DNA of 64,000 nucleotides from Hominenteromicrobium mulieris (GCA_021029595.1 JAJJOY010000001.1:434001-498000), one strand, 5' to 3'. Shown: positions 1-8,798, numbered from the stretch's first letter. Notes: generated from the sequence alone by a model not told the origin. Program-made: numbers and translations.

Positions 1-1242
1 ATCCGCGACATGCAGGGTCCGCACCCGATGAACCGCCTCATTCAGGGCGATGTCGGCAGCGGTAAAACAGCCGTGGCGGCGGCGCTGTGCCACACGGTCA
101 TTCAAAACGGATTTCAGGCGGCGCTCATGGCTCCTACGGAAATTCTGGCGGCGCAGCATTACGAGTCCCTCTCCAATCTCCTCGCCCTCTGCGGCATCAA
201 AACGGTGCTCATCACGGGCAGCATGCGCGCCAAAGCAAAACGCGAAGCCATTAAGGGACTCAAGACCGGCGAGATTCAGCTTGCCGTCGGCACGCACGCA
301 CTCATCAGTGACGGCGTGGAGTTCTCGTCCCTCGCGCTCGTCATCACGGACGAGCAGCACCGCTTCGGTGTCAATCAGCGCACCGCACTCGCGAAAAAGG
401 GCAACTTCCCGCACACACTTGTCATGAGCGCCACACCAATCCCCCGCACCTTGGCGCTGATGATTTATGGCGACCTCGACGTTTCCGTTCTAAATGAGCT
501 TCCTCCGGGTCGTCAGCCCATCGAAACGTATCTCATCGACCCACCAAAGCGCCGCCGCGCGTTCGGGTACATCAAAAAGCACATCGACGAGGGACGACAG
601 GCGTACATCGTCTGTCCGCTTATCGAAGAGGGCGAAAGCGACGCGGCAAGCATCGCGGCGTATGAAAAGATCGTGCGCGATTACTTCGGTGACATGCCCA
701 TCGGCATTCTGCACGGCAAAATGAAGCCGAAGGAAAAGGACGCCGTCATGACCGATTTTGCAGAAAACCGCACGAAATTATTATTGTCCACCACGGTCGT
801 CGAGGTCGGCGTGGACGTGCCGAATGCCGTCATCATGATGATTGAAAACGCCGAGCGCTACGGCCTTTCGCAGCTGCACCAGCTGCGCGGGCGCGTCGGC
901 CGCGGCAAATACGCCTCCACGTGCATTCTGGTGACAGAAGCGCAAAACGATGAAACATTACAGCGTTTAAGGCTCTTTTGCAGCACCACGGACGGCTTCA
1001 AGGTCGCGGACGAAGACCTGCGCCTGCGCGGTCCGGGCGATTTCTTCGGCGAGCGCCAGCACGGCCTGCCGAAATTAAAGATTGCCGACATGTTAAACGA
1101 CATGCAAATTTTGCAGGAAGCGCAGCAGTGCGCTAAAGAATTGACCGAGCGCGACCCGGAACTCAACTCCCCCGCCCTGCGCGGCCTGCGCGCCGAAATG
1201 CGCCGGCTCTTTGCATCAAATAACGGCACAGTAACCCTATAA
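1..1242 (+). CDS. recG: ATP-dependent DNA helicase RecG, 3' part (gene starts upstream of window)
   Basis: RecG rescues stalled replication forks and reverses or resolves branched DNA in the cytoplasm. The visible 413 codons carry the helicase core in order: Walker A GDVGSGKT near the window start, the DEQH box (motif II), MSATPIPRT (motif III), and the second RecA-like domain with QLRGRVGRG (motif VI). The C-terminal RecG tail with LRLRGPGDFFGERQHG is intact, and the frame is open from base 1, so the N-terminal wedge domain lies outside the window. A strong hairpin terminator follows the stop codon. Identification is secure from the motif set and the RecG-specific tail. Confidence 0.96.
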   Translation: MRDMQGPHPMNRLIQGDVGSGKTAVAAALCHTVIQNGFQAALMAPTEILAAQHYESLSNLLALCGIKTVLITGSMRAKAKREAIKGLKTGEIQLAVGTHALISDGVEFSSLALVITDEQHRFGVNQRTALAKKGNFPHTLVMSATPIPRTLALMIYGDLDVSVLNELPPGRQPIETYLIDPPKRRRAFGYIKKHIDEGRQAYIVCPLIEEGESDAASIAAYEKIVRDYFGDMPIGILHGKMKPKEKDAVMTDFAENRTKLLLSTTVVEVGVDVPNAVIMMIENAERYGLSQLHQLRGRVGRGKYASTCILVTEAQNDETLQRLRLFCSTTDGFKVADEDLRLRGPGDFFGERQHGLPKLKIADMLNDMQILQEAQQCAKELTERDPELNSPALRGLRAEMRRLFASNNGTVTL

Positions 1243-1251
1243 TAAAAACAA

Positions 1252-1300
1252 AACAGCTTCCGTTCGGAGAAATCCCAAAACGGAAGCTGTTCTTAATTTT
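1252..1300. terminator. Bidirectional intrinsic terminator between recG and the convergent small membrane gene
   Basis: A perfect 13-bp stem (1252-1264 with 1279-1291) is followed on the + strand by a T-rich tail after 1291 and preceded by A-rich sequence, so it can end transcription from both sides. It overlaps the stop codon of the convergent gene. Confidence 0.85.
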
Positions 1301-1526
1301 TATCTTTCGTAAAATACTCTTTCACCAAAATCACAAGCCCAACGAGCATCACGATGACCGCAAACACCAACGGCAGCGTCAAGCCGACCTCGGAGACGGT
1401 CGAGAAAAACCGTCCCGGCGGCGTTGACCAACCGCTTACAAGGTTCATGCCGCAGGCAATGAAAATCGCCGCGCCCCATATCGAGCCGATAAGCGCCAAA
1501 AATCCGCCGACCAAAACTCTTTTCAA
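1293..1526 (-). CDS. Small two-helix membrane protein of unknown function
   Basis: A 77-residue protein, starting at a TTG codon preceded by GGGGTAGGTG at good spacing. It shows two hydrophobic segments (about residues 4-28 and 47-68) and a charged C-terminus ending KEYFTKDKN, so it is most likely a small inner-membrane protein. It lies 14 bases downstream of the DUF2961 gene and is probably co-transcribed with it. I do not recognise a family. A longer reading exists upstream but overlaps the neighbouring gene and lacks a better ribosome site. Confidence 0.55.
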   Translation of the reverse strand: MKRVLVGGFLALIGSIWGAAIFIACGMNLVSGWSTPPGRFFSTVSEVGLTLPLVFAVIVMLVGLVILVKEYFTKDKN

Positions 1527-1540
1527 TGCACCTACCCCTT

Positions 1541-2566
1541 TTATTCCATGATCAGCTCTTTGTCCTCCGGCAGCGTAAACGGCACCGGCTTCGGCTCCGT
1601 CTGGTACCAATATGCCACAGACGTGTAATCGTCGTAGCGCGGGCCCGTCCAGCCGAGGTTATCAATCGTCATTTTAAAGTCCTCATCGAAATAAACCGGG
1701 TCTTTCACGTGCCAGCGGTACAGCATAAAGCGCTTTTGGTGGTTATACATTTCCTTCGTGTCGCCCAAAATCGCATACAAACCCGTATAAAGCCCGCTGA
1801 ACGTCTGGTAGCGGTTGAGGTAAATGTCATTGCCAAAGCCATACGAGCCGCCGAAGTAATCCTCCGTGCCCGTGTAGTTCATCGTGGGGTATGTGTCGCC
1901 GTCAATGTACATTTTGGCTTCACCCTCCACCCAGCAGGTGTTGTGCCCGTTCATGCCGGAAGCCAGCGTCACGCCCGCAAAGCAGCCCTTGCCGTGCACG
2001 CCGTCCAAGATCACATACGAGCGTCCCTTCTGCACAGGGTGCTCCTGCCGATATGTCGCGTGAAAATAACCGCTGTTTTCGGGAATCTCTCCATACCATC
2101 CGGAAATCATATAGAAAAGCGTCTCTGGCTTTTCACCGCGATTTTCCATTGTAATACGGCAGTGTTTTCTGAACGGCATTTCAAAGTAGCTGTTGAACCC
2201 GCGCCCCGGCGCGACGAGCATCGCAGCTGAGTTCAAAACCGGGTAATTGCCGTCGCGGTCAGAAAAATTCTCGTCATACGCGCAACCGAAAAATGCCGAA
2301 AACGGTGCTTCCACGGACGGCTGTTCATTGTTTTCCCAGTAGATTCGCAGAATAAACGAGTGTCCCACGTAACCCGTGAACCACATGTGCGTCACCATGC
2401 CCGGGCCGTCCGTGTCACACAGCGTAACGGTCTCGCCGGGCTGAATTTGAATGCATGGACTCAGCTTTTCACAGTCCTTGGCGCGTGTGCCGCCGCCTTT
2501 TGTGCCTGTTGGATTTTCTGCGGAAAACCCAAAGTTTCTGCGGTTTTCCATTTTAAAAAGTGTCAT
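1541..2566 (-). CDS. DUF2961 family glycoside hydrolase (GH172-like)
   Basis: A 341-residue protein of the DUF2961 family, known members of which (GH172) act on difructose anhydride or alpha-D-arabinofuranosides and related fructofuranose or arabinofuranose glycans. The characteristic N-terminus with SAENPTGTKGGG follows RRNFGF, and the family motifs TMWFTG-like (THMWFTGYVG) and GTEDYFGGSYGF are present. No signal peptide is visible, so it is probably cytoplasmic. The start ATG at 2566 is set by an AAAGGAGG site; an upstream in-frame ATG would overlap the patatin gene. It sits in a minus-strand operon downstream of a patatin-like gene and upstream of a small membrane protein. The exact substrate cannot be read from sequence. 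Confidence 0.88.
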   Translation of the reverse strand: MTLFKMENRRNFGFSAENPTGTKGGGTRAKDCEKLSPCIQIQPGETVTLCDTDGPGMVTHMWFTGYVGHSFILRIYWENNEQPSVEAPFSAFFGCAYDENFSDRDGNYPVLNSAAMLVAPGRGFNSYFEMPFRKHCRITMENRGEKPETLFYMISGWYGEIPENSGYFHATYRQEHPVQKGRSYVILDGVHGKGCFAGVTLASGMNGHNTCWVEGEAKMYIDGDTYPTMNYTGTEDYFGGSYGFGNDIYLNRYQTFSGLYTGLYAILGDTKEMYNHQKRFMLYRWHVKDPVYFDEDFKMTIDNLGWTGPRYDDYTSVAYWYQTEPKPVPFTLPEDKELIME

Positions 2567-2588
2567 GAAAATGCCTCCTTTATTTTTG

Positions 2589-3497
2589 TTAGAGTTTAAT
2601 ATTAAGCATTTCTTCAAATGAACCGAGTGCCGCGCGCCCCTCATAAAGTCCCTCGTCATGTAAAGCGAGCAGCGCGGGAACCTCCGCCTTTGTGCGGCTG
2701 ACGTTGAGCGGCTTTAACGGACGAATGATGACCGCCCTGCCCGCTTTTTCAAGCTTTTCACACAACGCCAACTGGCGGTTATAAATCTCATGCCGCGTGC
2801 GCATCGCTTCTGCCACAGCAGGGTGCTTGCGAAACGCCGCTTTCAAAAACGCCGTGTGCCCAAACGGTTCCTTTTGGTAGCCCTTGTTGCGCGTCAAAAC
2901 GATCACATGGAACGTGTTGCCGTCTGCAAGCGACTTTTCGATTGGAATTGGGTCACTGATGCCGCCGTCCAAGAGGTCATAGCCCATATAATGCTGAATT
3001 TTCGTGATGAGCGGCACGGAGCACGATGCACGCGAAGCCATAAACGGCGCTTTTAGCGTGTCCTTTTCAAACCAAACGGTCTTGCCGTCCGCGCAGTTCA
3101 TCGCGCCGGTCAAAAAGCGCGTATCCTGCTCATGAAACTTGTCCCAGTCGAAAAAAATGTGCTTTTCCGGCACTGTGCCGAAAATATAATCAAAGTCGAA
3201 CATCGTGTGCTTTGTCAAAAGATTTCGCGTGCTCACATAGTCGGGGTTCCCGACATAGTGTTCAATGATCTCTCGGCTGCGCCCCGGTTGGCCCGATATG
3301 TACGAAAGCGCGTTCGCTGCGCCCGCCGAAACGCCGATAATATACGGAAACAGCAGATCTTTTTCCATGAACGCTTCCATCACGCCGCAACTGTAATAGC
3401 CGCGCAGGCCGCCGCCCTCTAAAACGAGCGCTGTGCCCTCAGGCAGCCGGCGCGAAAGCGTCTTGCCGGGAATCGGCTGCAATGTATAATCGGTCAC
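2589..3497 (-). CDS. Patatin-like phospholipase (acyl hydrolase)
   Basis: A cytoplasmic serine acyl hydrolase of the bacterial patatin/RssA group, which cleaves fatty acyl esters with a Ser-Asp dyad. The protein shows the glycine-rich oxyanion segment LEGGGLRGYYSCG near residues 25-37, the nucleophile elbow GVSAG (GxSxG) about residue 55, and the DGG motif in LLDGGISDPIP about residue 180. I chose the GTG at 3497 because AGAGGGTG lies six bases upstream; ATG codons at 3524 and 3521 are possible but have no ribosome site. Stops 23 bases before the DUF2961 gene, so the two are likely one operon. Confidence 0.88.
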   Translation of the reverse strand: MTDYTLQPIPGKTLSRRLPEGTALVLEGGGLRGYYSCGVMEAFMEKDLLFPYIIGVSAGAANALSYISGQPGRSREIIEHYVGNPDYVSTRNLLTKHTMFDFDYIFGTVPEKHIFFDWDKFHEQDTRFLTGAMNCADGKTVWFEKDTLKAPFMASRASCSVPLITKIQHYMGYDLLDGGISDPIPIEKSLADGNTFHVIVLTRNKGYQKEPFGHTAFLKAAFRKHPAVAEAMRTRHEIYNRQLALCEKLEKAGRAVIIRPLKPLNVSRTKAEVPALLALHDEGLYEGRAALGSFEEMLNIKL

Positions 3498-3545
3498 AAA
3501 TCTCACCCTCTTTGTGCTCATCATACAATATCAAGTTAAAAAAGT

Positions 3546-3574
3546 CAAGGAGGAAAGCCGCAGCTTCCTCCTTG
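3546..3574 (-). terminator. Intrinsic terminator downstream of the iron-sulfur gene pair
   Basis: A perfect 10-bp stem (3546-3555 with 3565-3574) is followed on the minus strand by ACTTTTTTAAC. It closes the 4782-to-3587 operon and separates it from the patatin gene. Confidence 0.8.
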
Positions 3575-3586
3575 CAACAAAACGGT

Positions 3587-4045
3587 TCAGTTTAGAGTTT
3601 CAAGCATCTCTTCAAGCTCCTCCGGGCTCCAATCTTCGCCGAGCGCAAACACGGCTTTGTGAAACACAAAAAGCTCGTCTTCGCCCAACTCACCGCTTTC
3701 GAGCTTGCAAAGCAGCCCCGGCGCGATTTCGATCAACCGTTCAGTGATGGCAAATTTCTGCTTCCGCACAGCCTCCCGCGCGTTGCGCACAGTGCCGAAA
3801 TCTAAATCGCTCGTGCTGCCGCACGGCATGGCGCAATACGCACAGTCCGGCGCAATGCGGTTTTTCTCCGCGTGGGCGCACGCCAGCATGTTCTGCAACG
3901 CCGTTTCATCATCCTCCGCAAGCGCGGCAAAGCCCTCAAAAAGCACTCTGTCCGTTTCCACGGTCTTCGCGTTTTTCTGCTCCGCGCGGACAACGCCCAC
4001 AAGCGCCCCCAACAGCGCATCCCACGCTTGATTTCCCGTCCTCAT
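3587..4045 (-). CDS. Hypothetical helical protein with a Cys pair motif, coupled to a ferredoxin gene
   Basis: A 152-residue, apparently all-helical acidic protein. The only clear motif is DCAYCAMPCG near the middle, whose three cysteines could hold a metal or iron-sulfur cluster. The start ATG at 4045 overlaps the stop of the upstream ferredoxin-like gene (ATGA), so the two are translationally coupled. The pair is divergent from a Crp/Fnr regulator, a setting typical of anaerobic redox or nitrosative-stress genes such as the Hcp regulon; that role is inference. I do not recognise a named family. Confidence 0.7.
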   Translation of the reverse strand: MRTGNQAWDALLGALVGVVRAEQKNAKTVETDRVLFEGFAALAEDDETALQNMLACAHAEKNRIAPDCAYCAMPCGSTSDLDFGTVRNAREAVRKQKFAITERLIEIAPGLLCKLESGELGEDELFVFHKAVFALGEDWSPEELEEMLETLN

Positions 4046-4782
4046 TCTACGAGACTGCCGTCGGTCGCGATGACCTTCACCTGCCACGGGATAAACTTGC
4101 CGCTCGCCTTCAGTGCGTTCACTGCTGCTCGCTCAAGGCCGCCGCAGCACGGCACCTGCATGCGCACAATTGTCAGGCTCTTGATGTCGTTCTGACGGAT
4201 GATCTCCGTCAGCTTTTCGGTGTAATCGCCCTCATCGAGCTTCGGGCAGCCGATGAGCACTTTTCGGTTGTGCACAAAGTCGCGGTGAAAATCACCGTAC
4301 GCATACGCCGTGCAATCCGCCGCAATCAGCAGGTTCGCGCCGTCAAAATACGGGGCGCGGATCGGCGCTAATTTGATCTGCACCGGCCACTGGCGCAGCT
4401 CGGATTCAATCTTGCCGCTGACCGCACTGTTATCCGTATTTACAGACTTTCTCTCAATAGCGCGTGCCATGCTGCCCGGGCAACCGGTGAACTTCGGCGT
4501 GCCGAGCTTTTCTGCCATTTCCTCTGCCTCTTTCTTCGCGGCTTTCTCTGCCATAGCCATTTTCACGGCTTCCTCGTCAAACGCCGCCGCTTCGCGCTCC
4601 ACAAAGGAGATTGCGTTCGTGGGACATGCAGGCAGGCAGTTGCCGAGACCGTCGCAGTAATCGTCGCGCAGAAGCTTCGCCTTACCGTTTACAATGCCGA
4701 TGGCGCCCTCCTGACAGGCATTCGCGCACAGGCCGCAGCCGTTGCATTTTTCTTCATCAAAGTGAACGATGGTACGGATCAT
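4042..4782 (-). CDS. 4Fe-4S ferredoxin-domain protein
   Basis: A 246-residue cytoplasmic electron-transfer type protein. Residues 1-60 hold two iron-sulfur binding segments: CNGCGLCANAC, a regular CxxCxxCxxxC, and CDGLGNCLPACP, an irregular second set lacking one spacing of the usual motif. The rest is a conserved domain with scattered cysteines (GCPG, ADCTAY, GCPKLD, PCCGG) that could bind a further cofactor. The ATG at 4782 has GGAAGG upstream; a TTG at 4800 is less likely. First gene of a coupled pair, transcribed away from a Crp/Fnr regulator whose likely operator lies in the shared intergenic region. Confidence 0.85.
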   Translation of the reverse strand: MIRTIVHFDEEKCNGCGLCANACQEGAIGIVNGKAKLLRDDYCDGLGNCLPACPTNAISFVEREAAAFDEEAVKMAMAEKAAKKEAEEMAEKLGTPKFTGCPGSMARAIERKSVNTDNSAVSGKIESELRQWPVQIKLAPIRAPYFDGANLLIAADCTAYAYGDFHRDFVHNRKVLIGCPKLDEGDYTEKLTEIIRQNDIKSLTIVRMQVPCCGGLERAAVNALKASGKFIPWQVKVIATDGSLVE

Positions 4783-4834
4783 ATTCAAAATTCCTTCCAA
4801 TTTTTAAATTTTGCAAAAGCCACAAGGTTTTCTC

Positions 4835-4863
4835 TTGACTTTACGAACACAGTATACTACGAT
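4835..4863 (+). promoter_or_regulatory. Likely sigma-A promoter for the Crp/Fnr gene
   Basis: TTGACT (4835-4840) and TACGAT (4858-4863) are separated by 17 bases, placing the transcript start just upstream of the palindrome at 4879. Confidence 0.55.
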
Positions 4864-4878
4864 TAGGCTGTAAAGTAT

Positions 4879-4892
4879 GTTGTTATAACAAC
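4879..4892. promoter_or_regulatory. Perfect 14-bp palindrome, probable Crp/Fnr operator
   Basis: GTTGTTATAACAAC is its own reverse complement. It lies between the predicted -10 box and the ribosome site of the Crp/Fnr gene, and about 100 bases upstream of the divergent ferredoxin pair. Dyads of this form are typical targets of clostridial Crp/Fnr proteins, so autoregulation and control of the divergent genes are plausible. Confidence 0.6.
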
Positions 4893-4918
4893 GAAGATTG
4901 AAAAAAGGAGGCTATTTT

Positions 4919-5581
4919 ACGGATTACAGCATCTTAGGGCGCTCGCCGCTGTTTCGGGGCATCCCCGCAGGCGATTTCGGCGTTTTGCTCGAGCACCTAA
5001 AAACGGAAACGCGCAGCTATAAAAAGGGCGATCTCATCTGCCACGCAGGCGAGCACACAAACGCGCTCGGCATCGTGCTCACGGGCAGCGTGACGATCGA
5101 AAGCGACGACATTTTCGGCAACCGCAGCGTGCTCGATAAAGTCGGCCCCGGGCAGGTCTTTGCAGAGACCTACGCCTGCGTGCCGAACGAGCCGATGCTC
5201 GTCAATGTCGCCGCCGCAGAAAACTGCACCGTTCTGTTTTTGAAAACCGCGCAGATCCTCTCCCCGTGCGCCGTAAACTGCGGGCACCACGGCAAGCTGA
5301 TTGAAAACCTGCTGCTCGTCAGCGCGCAGAAAAACCTGTCGCTTTCGCGCCGCATTTTCCACACCGCACCGAAAACGATACGCGGGCGACTCATTTCATA
5401 CCTGTCGTTTCAGGCCATCCGCGAAAACAGCGACAGCTTCACAATCCCGTTCAATCGCCAGCAGCTTGCGGATTACCTCAGCGTAGACCGCAGCGCACTT
5501 TCCAAAGAAATGGGCAAAATGCGCGACGAAGGCATTTTAAACTTCTCCAAAAATCATTTTGAACTAAAGCGCACAAGCTGA
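4919..5581 (+). CDS. Crp/Fnr family transcriptional regulator (apparent ACG start)
   Basis: A cytoplasmic regulator of about 220 residues. The first 130 residues form the cyclic-nucleotide-type beta-barrel sensor (LFRGIPAGDFGVLLEHL, GIVLTGSVTIES, VGPGQVFAE), and the C-terminal 70 a Crp-type winged helix (IPFNRQQLADYLSVDRSALSKEMGKMRDEG). No Cys-rich N-terminus for an Fnr iron-sulfur cluster is seen. The ribosome site AAAAGGAGG is followed seven bases later by ACG GAT TAC AGC, where the family would start M-D-Y-S-I-L; the only upstream alternative is a TTG at 4898 that overlaps no ribosome site and would read through the Shine-Dalgarno. Probably controls the divergent redox genes. Confidence 0.85.
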   Translation, partial: TDYSILGRSPLFRGIPAGDFGVLLEHLKTETRSYKKGDLICHAGEHTNALGIVLTGSVTIESDDIFGNRSVLDKVGPGQVFAETYACVPNEPMLVNVAAAENCTVLFLKTAQILSPCAVNCGHHGKLIENLLLVSAQKNLSLSRRIFHTAPKTIRGRLISYLSFQAIRENSDSFTIPFNRQQLADYLSVDRSALSKEMGKMRDEGILNFSKNHFELKRTS

Positions 5582-5834
5582 CGAAAAGCGAGACGAATAA
5601 AGTCTTTGTTCAAACTTTTTTCAAAAAGTTGGTGGGGGCTCGGGGCAAAGCCCTGAGTCGACTTTCGCAAAAGTCGAAACACCCTTTGCCTAACTAAGAT
5701 CAGGAAAATAGGCGCAACAATCCGGTGAATTGTTGCGCCGCAAGAAACCCTATCAAGGGGGTTCTTGAAAGGCGGTCAAAACCGCCTTTAGAAATACACA
5801 CTCCATTACTCTATTATAGAAAGGACTTATCTTC
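5582..5834. repeat. Intergenic block of consecutive hairpins, no gene
   Basis: No coding region is seen. The block contains at least three perfect hairpins in a row: 5658-5665 with 5670-5677, 5711-5721 with 5729-5739 (11 bp), and 5768-5776 with 5781-5789 (9 bp). A G-rich segment at 5632-5655 folds weakly on itself. Mosaics of short hairpins like this are common as dispersed intergenic repeats in gut Clostridia; whether other copies exist in this genome cannot be seen here. Confidence 0.55.
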
Positions 5835-6389
5835 ATGAAAAACATTTTCTTCCGCACCACGTCTCTTTGGGCGTCCGTCCTTTACATGGCGCTCGGCCTT
5901 GTGCTCACGTTTTGGCCGGGCATGTCCGGCACCGTCTTTTGCTGGGGCATCGCCGCTGCACTCATTTTGTACGCCGCACATAGCTTCTGGTATTTTATAA
6001 AAGCCAGAAACCTCGGCTTCACTGCAGGCGGCACGCTCGTCATCGGCATTCTCTGCCTTGCGTTCGGTATTTTCTGCTTTTCCCGCCCGTACGTCGTCCT
6101 CTCTTTCCTGCCCATCGCGCTCGGCATCATGCTGCTTGTAGACGGCATCGGAAAAATGCCGCTCGCCGTTGATGCCCTCTCGGTGTACAGCCCCTACCGC
6201 TTCTGGGTACTCATCTCCGCCGTACTGCCGCTCATTCTCGGCATCGTGCTGCTCGTAAATCCGTTCCGTGCCGCAAAAGCCGCCATCATGTTCTTCGGCA
6301 TCAGCATTTTAGCAGACGGTCTCTTTGAGCTCATCACCTACATCCAGCAGCGCCGCGCAGAAAAATCCGAGTACAAGGACATCCGCTAA
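5835..6389 (+). CDS. DUF308/HdeD-like membrane protein
   Basis: A 184-residue integral membrane protein with about six hydrophobic segments arranged as three repeated helical hairpins, as in the HdeD/DUF308 family. Family members are linked to acid resistance in enterobacteria, but in Clostridia the role is unknown. The start ATG follows AGAAAGGA at about nine bases. It stands alone, with a hairpin block upstream and a terminator downstream. Confidence 0.8.
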   Translation: MKNIFFRTTSLWASVLYMALGLVLTFWPGMSGTVFCWGIAAALILYAAHSFWYFIKARNLGFTAGGTLVIGILCLAFGIFCFSRPYVVLSFLPIALGIMLLVDGIGKMPLAVDALSVYSPYRFWVLISAVLPLILGIVLLVNPFRAAKAAIMFFGISILADGLFELITYIQQRRAEKSEYKDIR

Positions 6390-6475
6390 ACAACCTTTTT
6401 GCAATAACAGGCAACATATACCGTATGACCGAACGTACGTCGCGAAGACGAGCATCGCACAACTGCAATAAACGA

Positions 6476-6513
6476 AGCACCGTGTCCTTGTGCGGCACGG
6501 TGCTTTTGTTTTG
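6476..6513 (+). terminator. Intrinsic terminator
   Basis: A 9-bp stem (6476-6484 with 6496-6504) followed by TTTTGTTTT ends + strand transcription after the DUF308 gene; the 86 bases before it hold nothing recognisable. Confidence 0.8.
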
Positions 6514-6524
6514 ACTATATTCGT

Positions 6525-8798
6525 TTACTTCGTAATTTTCAGCTCGCCGTTCCAGACCTTGCTGCCGCTTTCCTCAACGTAAAGCTCTACTTTACTCTCT
6601 TCCGGCGCAAACTGCATTTTGCGGTTCCAGATGCTCAGTGCGTCACAGTCAAGCTTCAGTTCTACCGTCTTCTTTTCGCCGGGCTGGAGATACACCTTCT
6701 CAAATGCTTTCAGCTCGCGCACGCGGCGGACGATTGTGCCGCTCACGCCCTGAATGTACAGCTGCACCGTCGCATGGCCCGCTGTGCTGCCGGTGTTTTC
6801 CACCTCGCACGTCACGGTATGCGCTTTTCCGTTTTCAAGCGTCGCAATAGAAATTTCCGGCGTGCCGTCCTTTACGGTCGTCTTGAACGTCGTGTAGTGC
6901 AAACCGAAGCCGAACGGGTACAGCGGCGTGTTCTCCAAATCACGGTAACGCATCATGTCGTAGGAAGCGCGGGCGTTGTAGTACACCGGCAGTTGTCCCG
7001 TTGTGCGCGGCACAGAAACCGGCAGGCAGCCGCACGGATCTGCCGCGCCGCTCAAAACTTCCGCAATGGCCGTGCCGCCCCACGGGCCCGGATAGAACGA
7101 CCACAGCACCGCATCGCTCTTTTCCGCAATCTCGGGGATAGCATGCGGGCGGCCGGAAATGAGCACCGTTACGACCGGCTTGCCGCTTTCAAACACGGCA
7201 TTCGCCAACTCGTTCTGCGCGCCCGGCAGACGCACATCAGAGGTATCCACGCCCTCGCCGCAATCCATCTGCAATTTCGTACCGACGATTGCCGCGCCGT
7301 TCGTGTCAAACTCCGCGCCCGCAAAGCGGCTTGAAGAACCGCCCAGCGCCAAAATGACGAGGTCGCTCTCCTCCGCAAGCTTCTCCGCCTCCGCAATACC
7401 GGAAGTATCGTCGTCGCAGATCGTGCAGCCGAGCGCATAGCGTACATCGGCGTTCTTAAATTCGTTCCGAATGCCGTCAAGCACCGTCACACCCACACCG
7501 TCACGCAGCGGCGGTGTGTAGTCGCCAAGCTGCTGATACAGCGCGTCTGCGTTCGGGCCAATGACCGCAATACGCAGCTTCTTCTCTTTTTTCAGCGGCA
7601 GAACACCGTCGTTTTTGAGCAGCACTGCCGACTGCCGCGCAATTTCAAGGCTCTGCGGAAACGTTTTCGGCACATTGTATTCCGTCAGCGGTTTTTCTTC
7701 AAGGTACGGGTGCTCAAACAACCCGCGCGCAAATTTCAGCTCCAGTACGCGAAGAACCGCCTTGTCGAGCGTTTCTTCGGAAACGAGCCCGCGCTCCACG
7801 GCTTCTTCCAGATGCGGGAAGCTGTCGTCCCACAGGCTCACGTCCACGCCTGCATTTAAAGCATACGCGCCGTTTGCCGCCTTGTCGTTACCCGTCAGCA
7901 TACCGAGACGGTCAATCGCTACGCCGTCCGCCATCACGATGCCGTCAAAGCCAAGCTCCTCGCGCAGCACGTCCTTTAAAAGCCACTCATTCGCATGGCA
8001 CGGCACACCGTCAATCTCATTATATGCTGCCATCACACCCGTCGCGCCCGCTTTCACGGCCTCCTTCATCGCGGGCAGATGAATTTCGCGCAGTTCGCGC
8101 TCGCCGATGCGCGCCGCACTGGCGTTTACGCCGCCGGTCGTTTCGCCCTGTGCGCAGAAGTGCTTCGCAACAACCTCCAAACCGGCGCTCGCACAGCCCT
8201 TCACCGCCGCAGCAGCGTTCTGACCGCAGAGGTACGGATCTTCGCCGTAGCACTCTTCGCTTCTGCCCCAGCGCGGGTCACGCAGAATGTCCAGCATGGA
8301 AACGAGCGCAAAATCCACGCCCATTTCTTTTTGCTGCTCGCCAACGACCTTAAAGCCCTCTTCAACGAGCTTCGGGTTCCACGCTGCGCCCATGCCGAGG
8401 TTCACCGGCAGCAAATAGCCGTCGAGCGCCTGGTGGCCGTGCGGGCACTCGCTGCTCATCAGCATCGGAATGCCGAAGCGAGAGTGCTCCAGTACATAGT
8501 GCTGCGCCAGATTATAGGCGCGGATTGCGTTCACGCCGGTAAGGCCGGTCGTATAATCCTTATTCGCCCACGGGTCTGCGCGGTATAAGCCGTAAAGCAC
8601 ACCGAGGCCGCCCCATTTTTCTACTTCTTCTTTAAAGCTGTCCGCAAGCTCCACGTGCTCGCCGTTGCAGGTGTAGCTCTGAAAGCCGTAAAGCTTCTGA
8701 TTCACCTGACCGACCTTTTCGCGCAGCGTCAGGCGCGGCAGCAGGTCTTCCGCACGCTCTTTCGGGGAAAGTGCACTGTCTTTAAATTTTTCTTTCAT
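6525..8798 (-). CDS. Glycoside hydrolase family 3 beta-glycosidase
   Basis: A 757-residue exo-acting beta-glucosidase or beta-xylosidase type enzyme. The order is a GH3 N-terminal TIM barrel with the nucleophile segment GIVMADGVAIDRL (Asp in VMADG) about residue 285, the GH3 C-terminal sandwich with LLKNDGVLPLKKE, and a fibronectin-III-like C-terminal domain (VTCEVENTGSTAGHATVQLYIQ). There is no signal peptide, so it acts in the cytoplasm on imported oligosaccharides. The ATG at 8798 follows GGAGAGGA; upstream ATGs at 8816 and 8837 lack a site. It diverges from a GH36-like gene, suggesting joint handling of plant oligosaccharides. Confidence 0.93.
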   Translation of the reverse strand: MKEKFKDSALSPKERAEDLLPRLTLREKVGQVNQKLYGFQSYTCNGEHVELADSFKEEVEKWGGLGVLYGLYRADPWANKDYTTGLTGVNAIRAYNLAQHYVLEHSRFGIPMLMSSECPHGHQALDGYLLPVNLGMGAAWNPKLVEEGFKVVGEQQKEMGVDFALVSMLDILRDPRWGRSEECYGEDPYLCGQNAAAAVKGCASAGLEVVAKHFCAQGETTGGVNASAARIGERELREIHLPAMKEAVKAGATGVMAAYNEIDGVPCHANEWLLKDVLREELGFDGIVMADGVAIDRLGMLTGNDKAANGAYALNAGVDVSLWDDSFPHLEEAVERGLVSEETLDKAVLRVLELKFARGLFEHPYLEEKPLTEYNVPKTFPQSLEIARQSAVLLKNDGVLPLKKEKKLRIAVIGPNADALYQQLGDYTPPLRDGVGVTVLDGIRNEFKNADVRYALGCTICDDDTSGIAEAEKLAEESDLVILALGGSSSRFAGAEFDTNGAAIVGTKLQMDCGEGVDTSDVRLPGAQNELANAVFESGKPVVTVLISGRPHAIPEIAEKSDAVLWSFYPGPWGGTAIAEVLSGAADPCGCLPVSVPRTTGQLPVYYNARASYDMMRYRDLENTPLYPFGFGLHYTTFKTTVKDGTPEISIATLENGKAHTVTCEVENTGSTAGHATVQLYIQGVSGTIVRRVRELKAFEKVYLQPGEKKTVELKLDCDALSIWNRKMQFAPEESKVELYVEESGSKVWNGELKITK

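Noticed and set aside
1526-2230. Plus-strand frame of 234 codons opposite the DUF2961 gene
   Set aside because: Composition rich in Arg, Val and His typical of antisense shadows, no ribosome site, and it covers a well-supported minus-strand gene.
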